A stretch of DNA of 64,000 nt from assembly GCA_046351215.1 (NCBI GenBank), contig JAXLYX010000012.1, positions 124,001-188,000 of the forward strand, read 5' to 3'. The position numbers and the translations under genes were made by a program. Under the pieces are notes generated by a model. That model was not told the DNA's origin. It was given only the letters and a program-made list of their open reading frames with translations, and did not search any database. Source of the DNA: JAXLYX01 sp046351215 (GTDB lineage Bacteria; Myxococcota_A; Polyangia; Polyangiales; Houyiibacteriaceae). Positions 57,575 through 64,000 of this stretch are shown piece by piece (within the stretch, counting starts at the first letter, position 1; each line of letters begins with the position of its first letter).

Positions 57575-58475
57575 CGTCGCCCATGCGCGAGCCGTCTCCG
57601 GGCGGATGCGTGTCCACGTGGACCACGCAGTCCGAGCCGGGGACGGCCTTCCGCACCGCCTGACGCACCTCGAAGGCGATGCGATGGCCCTCGGCCACGG
57701 TCAGGCCTTCCGAGACCTCGACGTGGACCTCGCCGTGCACGTGCTCCGGGCCGATGAGCTGGGCGCGCAGCCCGTGCATGCCGTTGACGCCTGGCACCGA
57801 GCGGACGGCCTCCTCGAAGCGCCGCATGACCTCGGGCTCGGGAGAACGGCCGAGCAGGTAGGACGCGTTCTCCCGGAAGAGCCCGACGCCGTTCGCGGCG
57901 ATGATCACCGCGACGAAGAGCGCGGCGAGGGGGTCGGCGATCGGATGGCCGTACATCACGGCGATGGTCGCGACGAGCGCCGCCGCGAGGCCGAGCTGAT
58001 CGTTCACGAGCTCGAGGAGCTGGGCCTTGGCGGAGGCGCCGCTCGGCTTCTTCTTCAGGAGCACGACGAGCGGGATCGCGGCGAGCCCCATGGAGAGCAC
58101 GAGCACGCCGATCGCGAGCCCGAGGTTCTTGTGCTCCGCCTCGTGGTGGGTGAAGAGGCGGGGCAAGGCCTCGCGGAAGAGCTCGAAGGCCGTGAAGCTG
58201 ATGAAGAGCGTCGCCGCCACGAGCGCTCCGACGTACTGGGCCCGTCCGTGCCCGAACGGATGGTCCTCGTCCGAGTCCGCCTTCGAGACCCAGAGCGCGG
58301 CGAGCAGGAAGCCGGCGACGAAGACGTCGCTCAGCGTGTGCAGCGCTTCGGCCAGGATCGCGACGACGCCCGTCGCGAAATAGACCCCGAGCTTGAGGAC
58401 GAAGCTGAGGACGTAGACGCCGAGCGAGAGCTTCAGCGCGCCCGCGTCCTCCGTGGAAGTCTCGTGGCCGCTCAT
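57561..58475 (-). CDS. Cation diffusion facilitator (zinc/iron efflux) transporter
   Basis: A 304-residue CDF protein. ATG 58475 is chosen because the transmembrane core begins right after it; a start at 58553 would add 26 residues. Six spans are seen. The metal site is formed by His/Asp in ALHTLSDVFVAG of TM2 and by Asn/Asp in ELVNDQLGLAAALV of TM5, and HPFGHGRAQYVGAL is the typical TM3 loop. The C-terminal cytoplasmic domain (about 215-304, GVNGMHGLRAQLIGPEHVHG) is ferredoxin-like. It exports Zn, Fe or Co. Convergent overlap (14 bases) with the Spo0M-like gene; divergent from the GGDEF gene with only 35 bases between starts. Confidence 0.92.
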   Translation of the reverse strand: MSGHETSTEDAGALKLSLGVYVLSFVLKLGVYFATGVVAILAEALHTLSDVFVAGFLLAALWVSKADSDEDHPFGHGRAQYVGALVAATLFISFTAFELFREALPRLFTHHEAEHKNLGLAIGVLVLSMGLAAIPLVVLLKKKPSGASAKAQLLELVNDQLGLAAALVATIAVMYGHPIADPLAALFVAVIIAANGVGLFRENASYLLGRSPEPEVMRRFEEAVRSVPGVNGMHGLRAQLIGPEHVHGEVHVEVSEGLTVAEGHRIAFEVRQAVRKAVPGSDCVVHVDTHPPGDGSRMGDVTEA

Positions 58476-58510
58476 GGGCGTGTTGTGGCATTCTTCGGCA
58501 GATCCGGCGA

Positions 58511-59416
58511 ATGGGCTCCGAAACCAAGTCCGACGCACCGTTTCCCCCGACACTCCCGGCCGCCCTGGTCGAGGCGGCGCCGGACGCGATCGTCGTGGTC
58601 GCGGCCGACGGTACGATGGTCCTCGTGAACCGCATGGCGGAGAGGCTCTTCGGCTACGAGCGCCACGAGCTCCTCGGCAGACCGATCGAGCTCCTCGTTC
58701 CCGACGACGTGCGCGAGAAGCACGAGCAGAGTCGCCGGCGGTTCGCCGATGCCCTCCGGGTGCGTCCGATGGGCGAGGGCCTCTCCCTGCTCGGCCGCAA
58801 GAAGTCGGGCGCCACGATCCCCGTCGAGATCTCCCTCGGTCACGTCCAGGTTCCGGAGGGGCGCTTCGTCATGGCCTTCGTGCGCGACATCGCGCACCGC
58901 AAGCAGCTCGAGGAGCAGCTCGTGCACCTCAGCACGCACGACGCGCTCACGGGGCTCTACAACCGGACCTTCTTCGACGCCGAGCGAGCGCGGCTCGACA
59001 CGGGACGCGTCGCCGTCGGCGTCATCATGATCGACGTCGACGGGCTCAAGATCGTCAACGACGAATTCGGCCACGAAGCGGGTGATCGCCTGATCCGCCG
59101 GACCTCCGCGGTGCTCCGCATGACCTTCCGAGAGGAGGACATCCTCGCTCGCGTCGGCGGCGACGAGTTCGCCGTGCTCATCCCCGGCGTGGACGAGCAC
59201 CAGCTCGCCTCCGCGGCCGACCGCCTCCGCCAGGACCTCTTCCGCCACAACGAGCTGACGATCGGCCCGGCCCTGAGCCTCTCGGTGGGCTGGGCGATCT
59301 CGCACGCGCGCGGACACCTCCCGCGCGCGATCCGTCTCGCCGACCAGCGGATGTACGAGGACAAGCGGCGACGAAAGGCGGCCCGGGGCGGCTCCGCGCC
59401 GCCGCCGCCCGTCTGA
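58511..59416 (+). CDS. Diguanylate cyclase with PAS sensor
   Basis: A 301-residue protein with a PAS domain (about 15-130: APDAIVVVAADGTMVLVNR, LFGYERHELLGRPI) and a GGDEF domain (about 140-295). The active site is intact: RVGGDEFAVL (216-220 GGDEF), THDALTGLYNR and MIDVDGLKIVNDEFGHEAGD. The allosteric I-site RxxD (Arg207-Asp210) sits exactly five residues before GGDEF, so product inhibition by c-di-GMP is expected. The start ATG 58511 has no strong ribosome site and its promoter must overlap that of the divergent efflux gene. Confidence 0.93.
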   Translation: MGSETKSDAPFPPTLPAALVEAAPDAIVVVAADGTMVLVNRMAERLFGYERHELLGRPIELLVPDDVREKHEQSRRRFADALRVRPMGEGLSLLGRKKSGATIPVEISLGHVQVPEGRFVMAFVRDIAHRKQLEEQLVHLSTHDALTGLYNRTFFDAERARLDTGRVAVGVIMIDVDGLKIVNDEFGHEAGDRLIRRTSAVLRMTFREEDILARVGGDEFAVLIPGVDEHQLASAADRLRQDLFRHNELTIGPALSLSVGWAISHARGHLPRAIRLADQRMYEDKRRRKAARGGSAPPPPV

Positions 59417-59438
59417 GCGCGCCGCGCGCGGGACGGCC

Positions 59439-60848
59439 TCAGGCCGGGCGGAGCGGAGCGTCCGCGCGCCAGTCGACCGCGATCTGCAGGCCGCGCGCGC
59501 CCGGATGCATGCTGAGCTCGGGCACGATGTCCGGCTCGAAGCCGGGCGCGAGCTTCGGCTCGAGGTTCTGGAGCAGCGTGCCGATGATGAGGCGGAACTC
59601 CATCTGGGCGAAGCCCTGGCCGAGGCAGACGCGCGGACCGGCGGCGAAGGGCGTGTACGAGCCCTTCGGCAGCTTGCGCTCGTACTCGCGGGTCCAGCGC
59701 TCCGGCTCGAACTTCTCGGGGTTCGGATGCCAGCGCGAGTCGCGTCCCATGACGAGCGGGCTGATGAAGATCGGGTTGCCCTTCTTGAAGCGCCAGCCCT
59801 TGATCACGACGTCGTGGATCGGCTCGCGCATGTAGGTCCAGACGGCCGGCATGATGCGGAAGCTCTCCTTCATCACCTGGTTCAGGTAGGGAAGGTGGTC
59901 GAGGTCCTCGACCGTGAGCGGCCGCTTGCCGACGACGCGGTCGATCTCCTCGCGCGCCTTCGCAGCCTTGTCCGGGTTCTTGCAGAGCAGGTACCAGCAC
60001 CACGTCATGTTGTGGGCGGTCGTCTCGTGGCCGGCGAAGATCAGCGTCATCGCCTCGTCGCGCATCTCGCGCGCCGTCATGCCGAGGCCCTTCTCGTCCT
60101 TCGCGAAGACGACGGTCGAGAGCAGGTCGCCCTTGTCGACGCCCTCGGCACGTCGCTCGGCGATGAGGCGGTGGATCACGCCCTCGATGGCCTCGATCGC
60201 TGCGATCTTCCGGCGGTTGCCGGGCGAGGGCCACCAGCGCGGCGTCGGCAGCGGCATGTTGATGTGCTCGACCAGCATCTCGCTGATGTCGTGCATCGCC
60301 TTGAAGACCGTGTCCGCCTCGCCCTCGAGCTTCGCGTTGAAGAGCGTCTTGCCGACGATCCAGAGCGCGAGGTTGTTGATGTCGCGCCGGATGTCGCGCT
60401 GCTCGCCCTGCTGGTACTCCGCGAGCATGTGCTGCGTGTACTCGACCATCGAGGGCGCGTACGCGTCGATGCGGTGGCGGTGGAAGCCCGGCTTCACCAT
60501 GTCGTGCTGACGGCGCCAGTGCTCTCCGTCGTTCGGCACGAGGCCGTTGCCGAGGAAGAGCTTCCAGAGCGTCTTCGCGAGCCGCGGCTTCTGGAACTCG
60601 TCGGCCCGACGCACGTTGATCTCGTGGATGATCTCGGGGTCGCGGACGAAGACCCAGTCCTCGTTCACGATGCGCGTCTTCACCACATCCCCGTACTCTT
60701 CGTGGATCGAGGTGACGAACGCGATCTGATCCGACTGGAAGTCCATCGTCGAGCCGATGATCGGCTTGCCCTTGCGCCGAGGAATCTCGCGCGCATCTCC
60801 AGGCGGGTTACCAGATTCCACGGTCTTGACGGACTCGACAGACGGCAT
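59439..60848 (-). CDS. Cytochrome P450
   Basis: A 469-residue soluble P450, the most complete of the three. Motifs: I-helix FAGHETTAHN, K-helix KESFRIMPAVW, FEPERWTREYERKLP, and heme loop FAAGPRVCLGQGF with proximal Cys408. The first 60 residues (KPIIGSTMDFQSDQIAF) and the overall pattern resemble CYP102/CYP110-like bacterial P450s. An AraC-family regulator gene lies 89 bases upstream on the same strand, and palindromes in the 5' region of this gene (60855-60875) suggest regulation. ATG 60848 has GGAGG nine bases before it. Confidence 0.95.
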   Translation of the reverse strand: MPSVESVKTVESGNPPGDAREIPRRKGKPIIGSTMDFQSDQIAFVTSIHEEYGDVVKTRIVNEDWVFVRDPEIIHEINVRRADEFQKPRLAKTLWKLFLGNGLVPNDGEHWRRQHDMVKPGFHRHRIDAYAPSMVEYTQHMLAEYQQGEQRDIRRDINNLALWIVGKTLFNAKLEGEADTVFKAMHDISEMLVEHINMPLPTPRWWPSPGNRRKIAAIEAIEGVIHRLIAERRAEGVDKGDLLSTVVFAKDEKGLGMTAREMRDEAMTLIFAGHETTAHNMTWCWYLLCKNPDKAAKAREEIDRVVGKRPLTVEDLDHLPYLNQVMKESFRIMPAVWTYMREPIHDVVIKGWRFKKGNPIFISPLVMGRDSRWHPNPEKFEPERWTREYERKLPKGSYTPFAAGPRVCLGQGFAQMEFRLIIGTLLQNLEPKLAPGFEPDIVPELSMHPGARGLQIAVDWRADAPLRPA

Positions 60849-60854
60849 TCGGAC

Positions 60855-60875
60855 CTCCGAGGATCGGAGCTCCGA
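60855..60875 (-). promoter_or_regulatory. Nested palindromes before the P450 start
   Basis: CTCCGA (60855-60860) and TCGGAG (60864-60869) form a dyad around GGA, and TCGGAGCTCCGA (60864-60875) is a perfect 12-base palindrome sharing the middle arm. They lie 7-27 bases upstream of the P450 start and overlap its ribosome site, so they could be an operator or an RNA structure. Confidence 0.45.
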
Positions 60876-60937
60876 CTATTCGTAATTCGCGAGCTCTCCG
60901 TGCACACCGGTGCGGCCACAACGGCCGTCCCCTGCGG

Positions 60938-61969
60938 TCAGGCGTCGTGTCGCTCGCGCTCGACGAACGCCGTCGGCGAAGTCCCGGTCCACCGCTTGAA
61001 CGCGCGGCGGAAGGCGTTCGAGCCCGAGAAGCCCAGCATGTAGGCGATCTCGTCCAGGCTGCGGCGTCCCTCCTCGAGGAGGGCGAGCGCCTGTTCCTTC
61101 CGGACCTCGTCGAGGAGGTCGCGCGCGCTCGTGCCCTCGGCGGCCAGCCGTCGGCGCAGCGTGCGATCGCTCATCTTCAGCGCGTCGGCGACCTCGCCGA
61201 GGACGGCCTCGCCGGACTCGAGCCGTGTCGCGAAGAAGCGCCGCACCCGGTCCCGGATGCGCTGGTGCGCGCTGTTCTTGCTGACGAGCACGTCCGCCTG
61301 CTGGGCGAGGAGCTGCCCGAGGTGCGGATCGGCTCCCATGATCTTCGTGTCGATGCGCGGCTTCGGGAAGACGAAGCCGACGGCCGACGCGCCGTAGCGG
61401 ACGGGTGCGCCGAGCAGCTCCTGCGCGCGCTCCGAGTGGCGCGGGAAGCGGTGGGCGAAGACGATCTCCGTCGGTGCCTCGGCCTCGGGCGTGAGGATGC
61501 GACCGAGCGCGAGCACGATCGCGAGGAGGTACTCGGCGAAGGCCGGCGGTCCGAGCGGCTCGCCGTGCAGCTCGAATTCGATGCGGGAGGCGTTCTCCTC
61601 CTCGGTCAGGTTGTACTCGATGCCGTCGACCACGACGTGGCGGTACGGGCGGATGAAACGTGCGCCGTCGCGCAGCGTCATCTGCGAGCCCATGAGGTAG
61701 AAGCCGAGCGGGAACGCGTCGCGATCGAGGTGGGCGGCGGCGCGCAGCGGGAACGAGGGATCGCCCGTCAGCGCGACGCAGGCCGCGTGCAGGTCCATGA
61801 ACGCCTCGAGCGTGAGGCGTCCGTGGAGGCTCCGGAGGTCGGCCTCGTCGAGGCCGAGCCGCGAGAGCATCGGCCCGACGTCGTGGCCAGCCGAGCGCAG
61901 CGCCGACAGGAGCGGCAGCGCGAGCCGTGCGGTGATCGAGGTCGGGGCGGTCGGGGGCTTGGCCAGCAC
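60938..61969 (-). CDS. AraC-family transcriptional regulator
   Basis: A 343-residue regulator. The C-terminal quarter (about 240-335) holds the two helix-turn-helix motifs of AraC proteins (GEVADALKMSDRTLRRRLAA and SLDEIAYMLGFSGSNAFRRAFKRWTGTSP). The N-terminal 200 residues match the OruR/ArgR-like AraC-binding domain (SALRSAGHDVGPMLSRLGL), which senses a small molecule. It is translated from GTG 61969. Direct GGGTGTG repeats upstream (61996, 62020) and a dyad CACACCC at its start suggest autoregulation, and the P450 gene 89 bases downstream is the obvious target. Confidence 0.92.
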   Translation of the reverse strand: MLAKPPTAPTSITARLALPLLSALRSAGHDVGPMLSRLGLDEADLRSLHGRLTLEAFMDLHAACVALTGDPSFPLRAAAHLDRDAFPLGFYLMGSQMTLRDGARFIRPYRHVVVDGIEYNLTEEENASRIEFELHGEPLGPPAFAEYLLAIVLALGRILTPEAEAPTEIVFAHRFPRHSERAQELLGAPVRYGASAVGFVFPKPRIDTKIMGADPHLGQLLAQQADVLVSKNSAHQRIRDRVRRFFATRLESGEAVLGEVADALKMSDRTLRRRLAAEGTSARDLLDEVRKEQALALLEEGRRSLDEIAYMLGFSGSNAFRRAFKRWTGTSPTAFVERERHDA

Positions 61970-62067
61970 ACACCCAGGGTAGGCTGCGTCCGTCGGGGTG
62001 TGCGAGTGCCTGGCCGTCCGGGTGTGACGGAACGGCCGCCAACTCGCGAACCGACCCGTAAGGGTGT
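61969..62067. promoter_or_regulatory. Repeated GGGTGTG motifs upstream of the AraC gene
   Basis: CACACCC at 61969-61975 (overlapping the GTG start), then GGGTGTG at 61996-62002 and 62020-62026, and GGGTGT at 62062-62067. The two full direct copies are 24 bases apart, near two helical turns, as needed for the paired half-sites of an AraC dimer. Confidence 0.4.
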
Positions 62068-62173
62068 CCCGCGGGGGATGTGGGTGGCCGTGGGAGCGTG
62101 GTCCTCTGGCCGCGAGGGCATGGTGGCCGCACCGGGACGGCCCCATGTTCGGGCCTCTCGACGGAGGTGTCGT

Positions 62174-62662
62174 TTGCCGCTGCTCGATCCGCAGAACCGT
62201 CCCGAGGGGCTCGACCACCCCCTCGTCCCGAAGATCCTCCGCATCGTCTCGAAGTGGAACGTCGCCGCGTACCGGGCGACGAACGGCTTCCTCGGCGGCA
62301 CGTGGCGCGTGGGCGCCGCGTTCCCGCGCGGCGTGCCGATCTGCCTCCTCACGACGATCGGCCGCAAGACCGGCGAGAGGCGCACGGCGCCCGTGCTCTT
62401 CCTGCAGGAGGGGCGACGGGTCGTCGTCGTCGGCTCGCAGGGAGGGATGAAGAGCCATCCCCTCTGGTACCTCAACCTGAAGGCGAATCCCGAGTGCGAG
62501 GTCCAGGTGAAGGGCGAGGTCTGGAAGGCGCGCGCCCACACGGCCGACGCCACCGAGCGCGCCCATTGGTGGCCGAAGCTCGTCGCCCACTACGCCGATT
62601 TCGCGACCTACGAGGCCTGGACCGATCGCGAGATCCCCGTCGTGATCCTCGATCCGGCCTGA
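62174..62662 (+). CDS. Deazaflavin (F420)-dependent nitroreductase-family protein
   Basis: A 162-residue split-barrel protein of the DUF385 / deazaflavin-dependent nitroreductase type. Motifs: LTTIGRKTGERRTAPVLF, RVVVVGSQGGMKSHPLWYLN and NPECEVQVKG, the last two lining the F420 pocket in mycobacterial members such as Ddn. TTG 62174 is taken as the start because GGAGGT stands five bases before it and no ATG fits; this makes it one of the rarer start codons. It follows the AraC gene divergently. The related NADP-binding reductase at 37597 could supply reduced F420. F420 use is inferred from the family. Confidence 0.85.
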   Translation: MPLLDPQNRPEGLDHPLVPKILRIVSKWNVAAYRATNGFLGGTWRVGAAFPRGVPICLLTTIGRKTGERRTAPVLFLQEGRRVVVVGSQGGMKSHPLWYLNLKANPECEVQVKGEVWKARAHTADATERAHWWPKLVAHYADFATYEAWTDREIPVVILDPA

Positions 62663-62765
62663 GCTCGGCCGCGACCGAACCCGGTTCCCTTCCCGGCGCG
62701 ACGGGCGCATGATCCCGGGCGGGCGTCCTCCCCGGACGGGGAGACGGGAAAGGAATCGGGATCCG

Positions 62766-64000
62766 ATGACGACGTTGCGTCGCGAGCTCGCGGCCGTGCT
62801 GGCGGCCGTGGCCGGCCTCATGCCCTCGGTCGCGGAGGCCGACGGGGGTCCGCTGAACCTCCACGTCGATCTCGGCGCGGGCCTTCCGGTGGCCGGCTAT
62901 GCCGCGCCGCGGGGGGACAACGACCACAGCTCGAACTTCGGTTTCGGCACGTGGCTCGCGATCGACTACCACGTGGTCGGCCCGTTCGCGATCGAGGTCA
63001 TCGGCGGTGGCGGCCACATGTGGTCGCTCATCACCGCGAACCCGGATCGCACGGGCGGCGTGAATCCGCCCGGCTTCGAGTGGTACACGGCCGGCCTCGG
63101 CGCGCGGCTGCGGTTGCTCGACGATCACGCGGGCTATCGCAACGACGAGGGCGGCAACGCGAGGGGCAACCTCTGGCTCAGCGCGCACGTCGGCTACCAG
63201 CGCTGGATGGGCAATCAGGTCGGCCTCGACGCGGCGCTCGGCTACGAGTGGTCCGTGCGTCGCCCGACGCAGATCGGCGTCTTCGTCCGCGGCATGATGG
63301 GCTTCGACGGCGACGGGCGCCCGTGGGTGCCGGGCGAGAAGCAGCTCACGGCCGCGGCCTTCGCTGGTCTGAACGCGTCCTTCGAGCTGATCCAGCACGA
63401 GGGCGAGGTCCACACGCCTCCGCCGCCGCCCCCGCCCGCTCCTGCCGACACCGACGGCGACGGAATCACCGACGACGTCGACACCTGCGTGAGCGAGGCC
63501 GAGGACGTCGACGGCTTCCAGGATACCGACGGCTGTCCCGATCCCGACAACGACGGCGACGGCATCGCCGATGCGACCGATGCCTGCCCGAGCGAGGCCG
63601 AGGACGCGGACGGCTTCCAGGATACCGACGGCTGCCCCGATCCCGACAACGACGGCGATGGCGTGGCGGATGCCGACGATCGCTGCCCGACCGAGGCCGG
63701 CCCGGCGTCGGAGCAGGGCTGCCCGCTGCCCGACGGCGACGGCGACGGCGTGCCCGATCGCGAGGACAACTGCCCGACGGAGCCCGGCACGGTCGAGTTC
63801 CACGGATGCGCCGAGCGCCAGCTCGTCGTGATGACCGGCGACCGCCTCGAGATCCTCGAGAAGGTCATGTTCCGGACCGGCAGTGCGAGCATCGATCGGC
63901 GCAGCAACGCACTGCTCGACAACGTCGCGCGCGTGCTCGCGGCCCATCCGGAGATCACGCGGCTGCGCGTCGAGGGACACACGGACTCGAAGGGCAACGC
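62766..64000 (+). CDS. OmpA-family outer-membrane protein with calcium-binding repeats (partial)
   Basis: The gene runs off the window after about 411 residues. It has a signal peptide (about 1-25), a beta-barrel-like domain with alternating hydrophobic strands (LHVDLGAGLPVAGYAAP, LGYEWSVRRPTQIGVF), a proline-rich hinge, then four to five thrombospondin type 3 repeats rich in DTDGDGIxD (DTDGDGITDDVDTC, DPDNDGDGIADATD), and the beginning of an OmpA peptidoglycan-binding domain (MFRTGSASIDRRSN, RVEGHTDSKGN). It should span the outer membrane and tie it to the wall, with the repeats binding calcium in the periplasm. Confidence 0.9.
   Translation, partial: MTTLRRELAAVLAAVAGLMPSVAEADGGPLNLHVDLGAGLPVAGYAAPRGDNDHSSNFGFGTWLAIDYHVVGPFAIEVIGGGGHMWSLITANPDRTGGVNPPGFEWYTAGLGARLRLLDDHAGYRNDEGGNARGNLWLSAHVGYQRWMGNQVGLDAALGYEWSVRRPTQIGVFVRGMMGFDGDGRPWVPGEKQLTAAAFAGLNASFELIQHEGEVHTPPPPPPPAPADTDGDGITDDVDTCVSEAEDVDGFQDTDGCPDPDNDGDGIADATDACPSEAEDADGFQDTDGCPDPDNDGDGVADADDRCPTEAGPASEQGCPLPDGDGDGVPDREDNCPTEPGTVEFHGCAERQLVVMTGDRLEILEKVMFRTGSASIDRRSNALLDNVARVLAAHPEITRLRVEGHTDSKGN
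63491..63660. repeat. Tandem 99-base unit encoding type 3 repeats
   Basis: Two nearly identical copies start near 63491 and 63590 (99 bases, 33 residues apart) in the OmpA-like gene: GAGCGAGGCCGAGGACG, then DGFQDTDGCPDPDNDGDG. This is a recent in-frame duplication of the calcium-binding repeat. Confidence 0.8.

Noticed and set aside
58511..59416. Degenerate GGDEF domain
   Set aside because: GGDEF at 216-220, the metal-binding Asp and the RxxD inhibitory site are all intact.
1..64000. tRNA, rRNA, insertion sequences, prophage and attachment sites
   Set aside because: No cloverleaf, rRNA-like sequence, transposase, integrase or terminal repeats were noticed by eye; a dedicated search was not possible here.

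Overview
The window is high-GC (roughly 70 percent), gene-dense bacterial DNA that reads like a myxobacterium (Myxococcota, Polyangiales-like, perhaps near Sandaracinaceae; the family is an inference). Evidence for this is a C-terminal tail of the MYXO-CTERM sorting type, many lipoproteins with Ala/Gly/Pro-rich linkers, Cys-rich secreted repeat proteins, a Ser/Thr kinase with a PEGA domain, three hybrid or orphan histidine kinases, an OmpA-family protein with calcium-binding type 3 repeats, and many acyl-CoA dehydrogenases and cytochromes P450. I saw no rRNA, tRNA, CRISPR array, insertion sequence or prophage. Both edges cut genes: a lipoprotein on the left and an OmpA-like porin on the right.

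Layout. 1-3134 (minus): envelope protein, ECF sigma factor, membrane-anchored probable anti-sigma factor and lipoprotein, joined by ATGA overlaps. 3196-5327: chitinase lipoprotein, VOC protein, triple zinc-ribbon membrane protein. 5634-10854: a pair of acyl-CoA dehydrogenases, two small unknowns, a P450 and an FlK-like hotdog thioesterase. 10873-15065: a hybrid histidine kinase divergent from a two-gene unit, a membrane Cache sensor overlapping a pentameric ligand-gated ion channel homologue. 15147-22779: MYXO-CTERM protein, persulfide dioxygenase-rhodanese fusion, UbiB-type kinase, lipoprotein, phosphoesterase, Ser/Thr kinase, unknown. 22790-28468: SDR gene divergent from a FAD oxidoreductase / DUF1365 / cyclopropane-fatty-acid-synthase-like / SnoaL-like operon, then a GST.

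28476-40610: P450, membrane and secreted unknowns, a DUF2723 protein, a large acyl-CoA dehydrogenase, an exported copper-storage (Csp-like) protein, an acid-ceramidase/NAAA-like Ntn hydrolase, a LysR regulator with a perfect palindrome over its start codon and a divergent NADP-binding reductase, a YXWXXW lipoprotein, an alkaline-ceramidase-like membrane protein and a tiny DUF6132-like protein. 40815-46828 (plus): a second acyl-CoA dehydrogenase pair ending at a clear terminator, then a new promoter driving a saccharopine-dehydrogenase-like protein, an FGGY kinase and a TetR regulator. 46837-56061: histidine kinase, 36-Cys lipoprotein, P-loop kinase, hydrolase, kinase/response-regulator pair, GH36-like glycosidase. 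56282-64000: Spo0M-like protein with methionine-rich repeats and two Tudor-like modules, cation efflux pump, diguanylate cyclase, P450 with AraC regulator, deazaflavin-type reductase, OmpA-like protein.

Themes: lipid chemistry (five acyl-CoA dehydrogenases, three P450s, a cyclopropane-synthase-type enzyme and two unrelated ceramidase-like enzymes), envelope sensing, and predatory or degradative secretion. The items most worth following up are the Cache-sensor/ion-channel unit (12757-15065), the Spo0M / Met-repeat / Tudor-like protein (56282-57574), the 12-Cys triple-repeat lipoprotein (49045-50154), the FlK-like triad (10450-10854) and the two asymmetric acyl-CoA dehydrogenase pairs.
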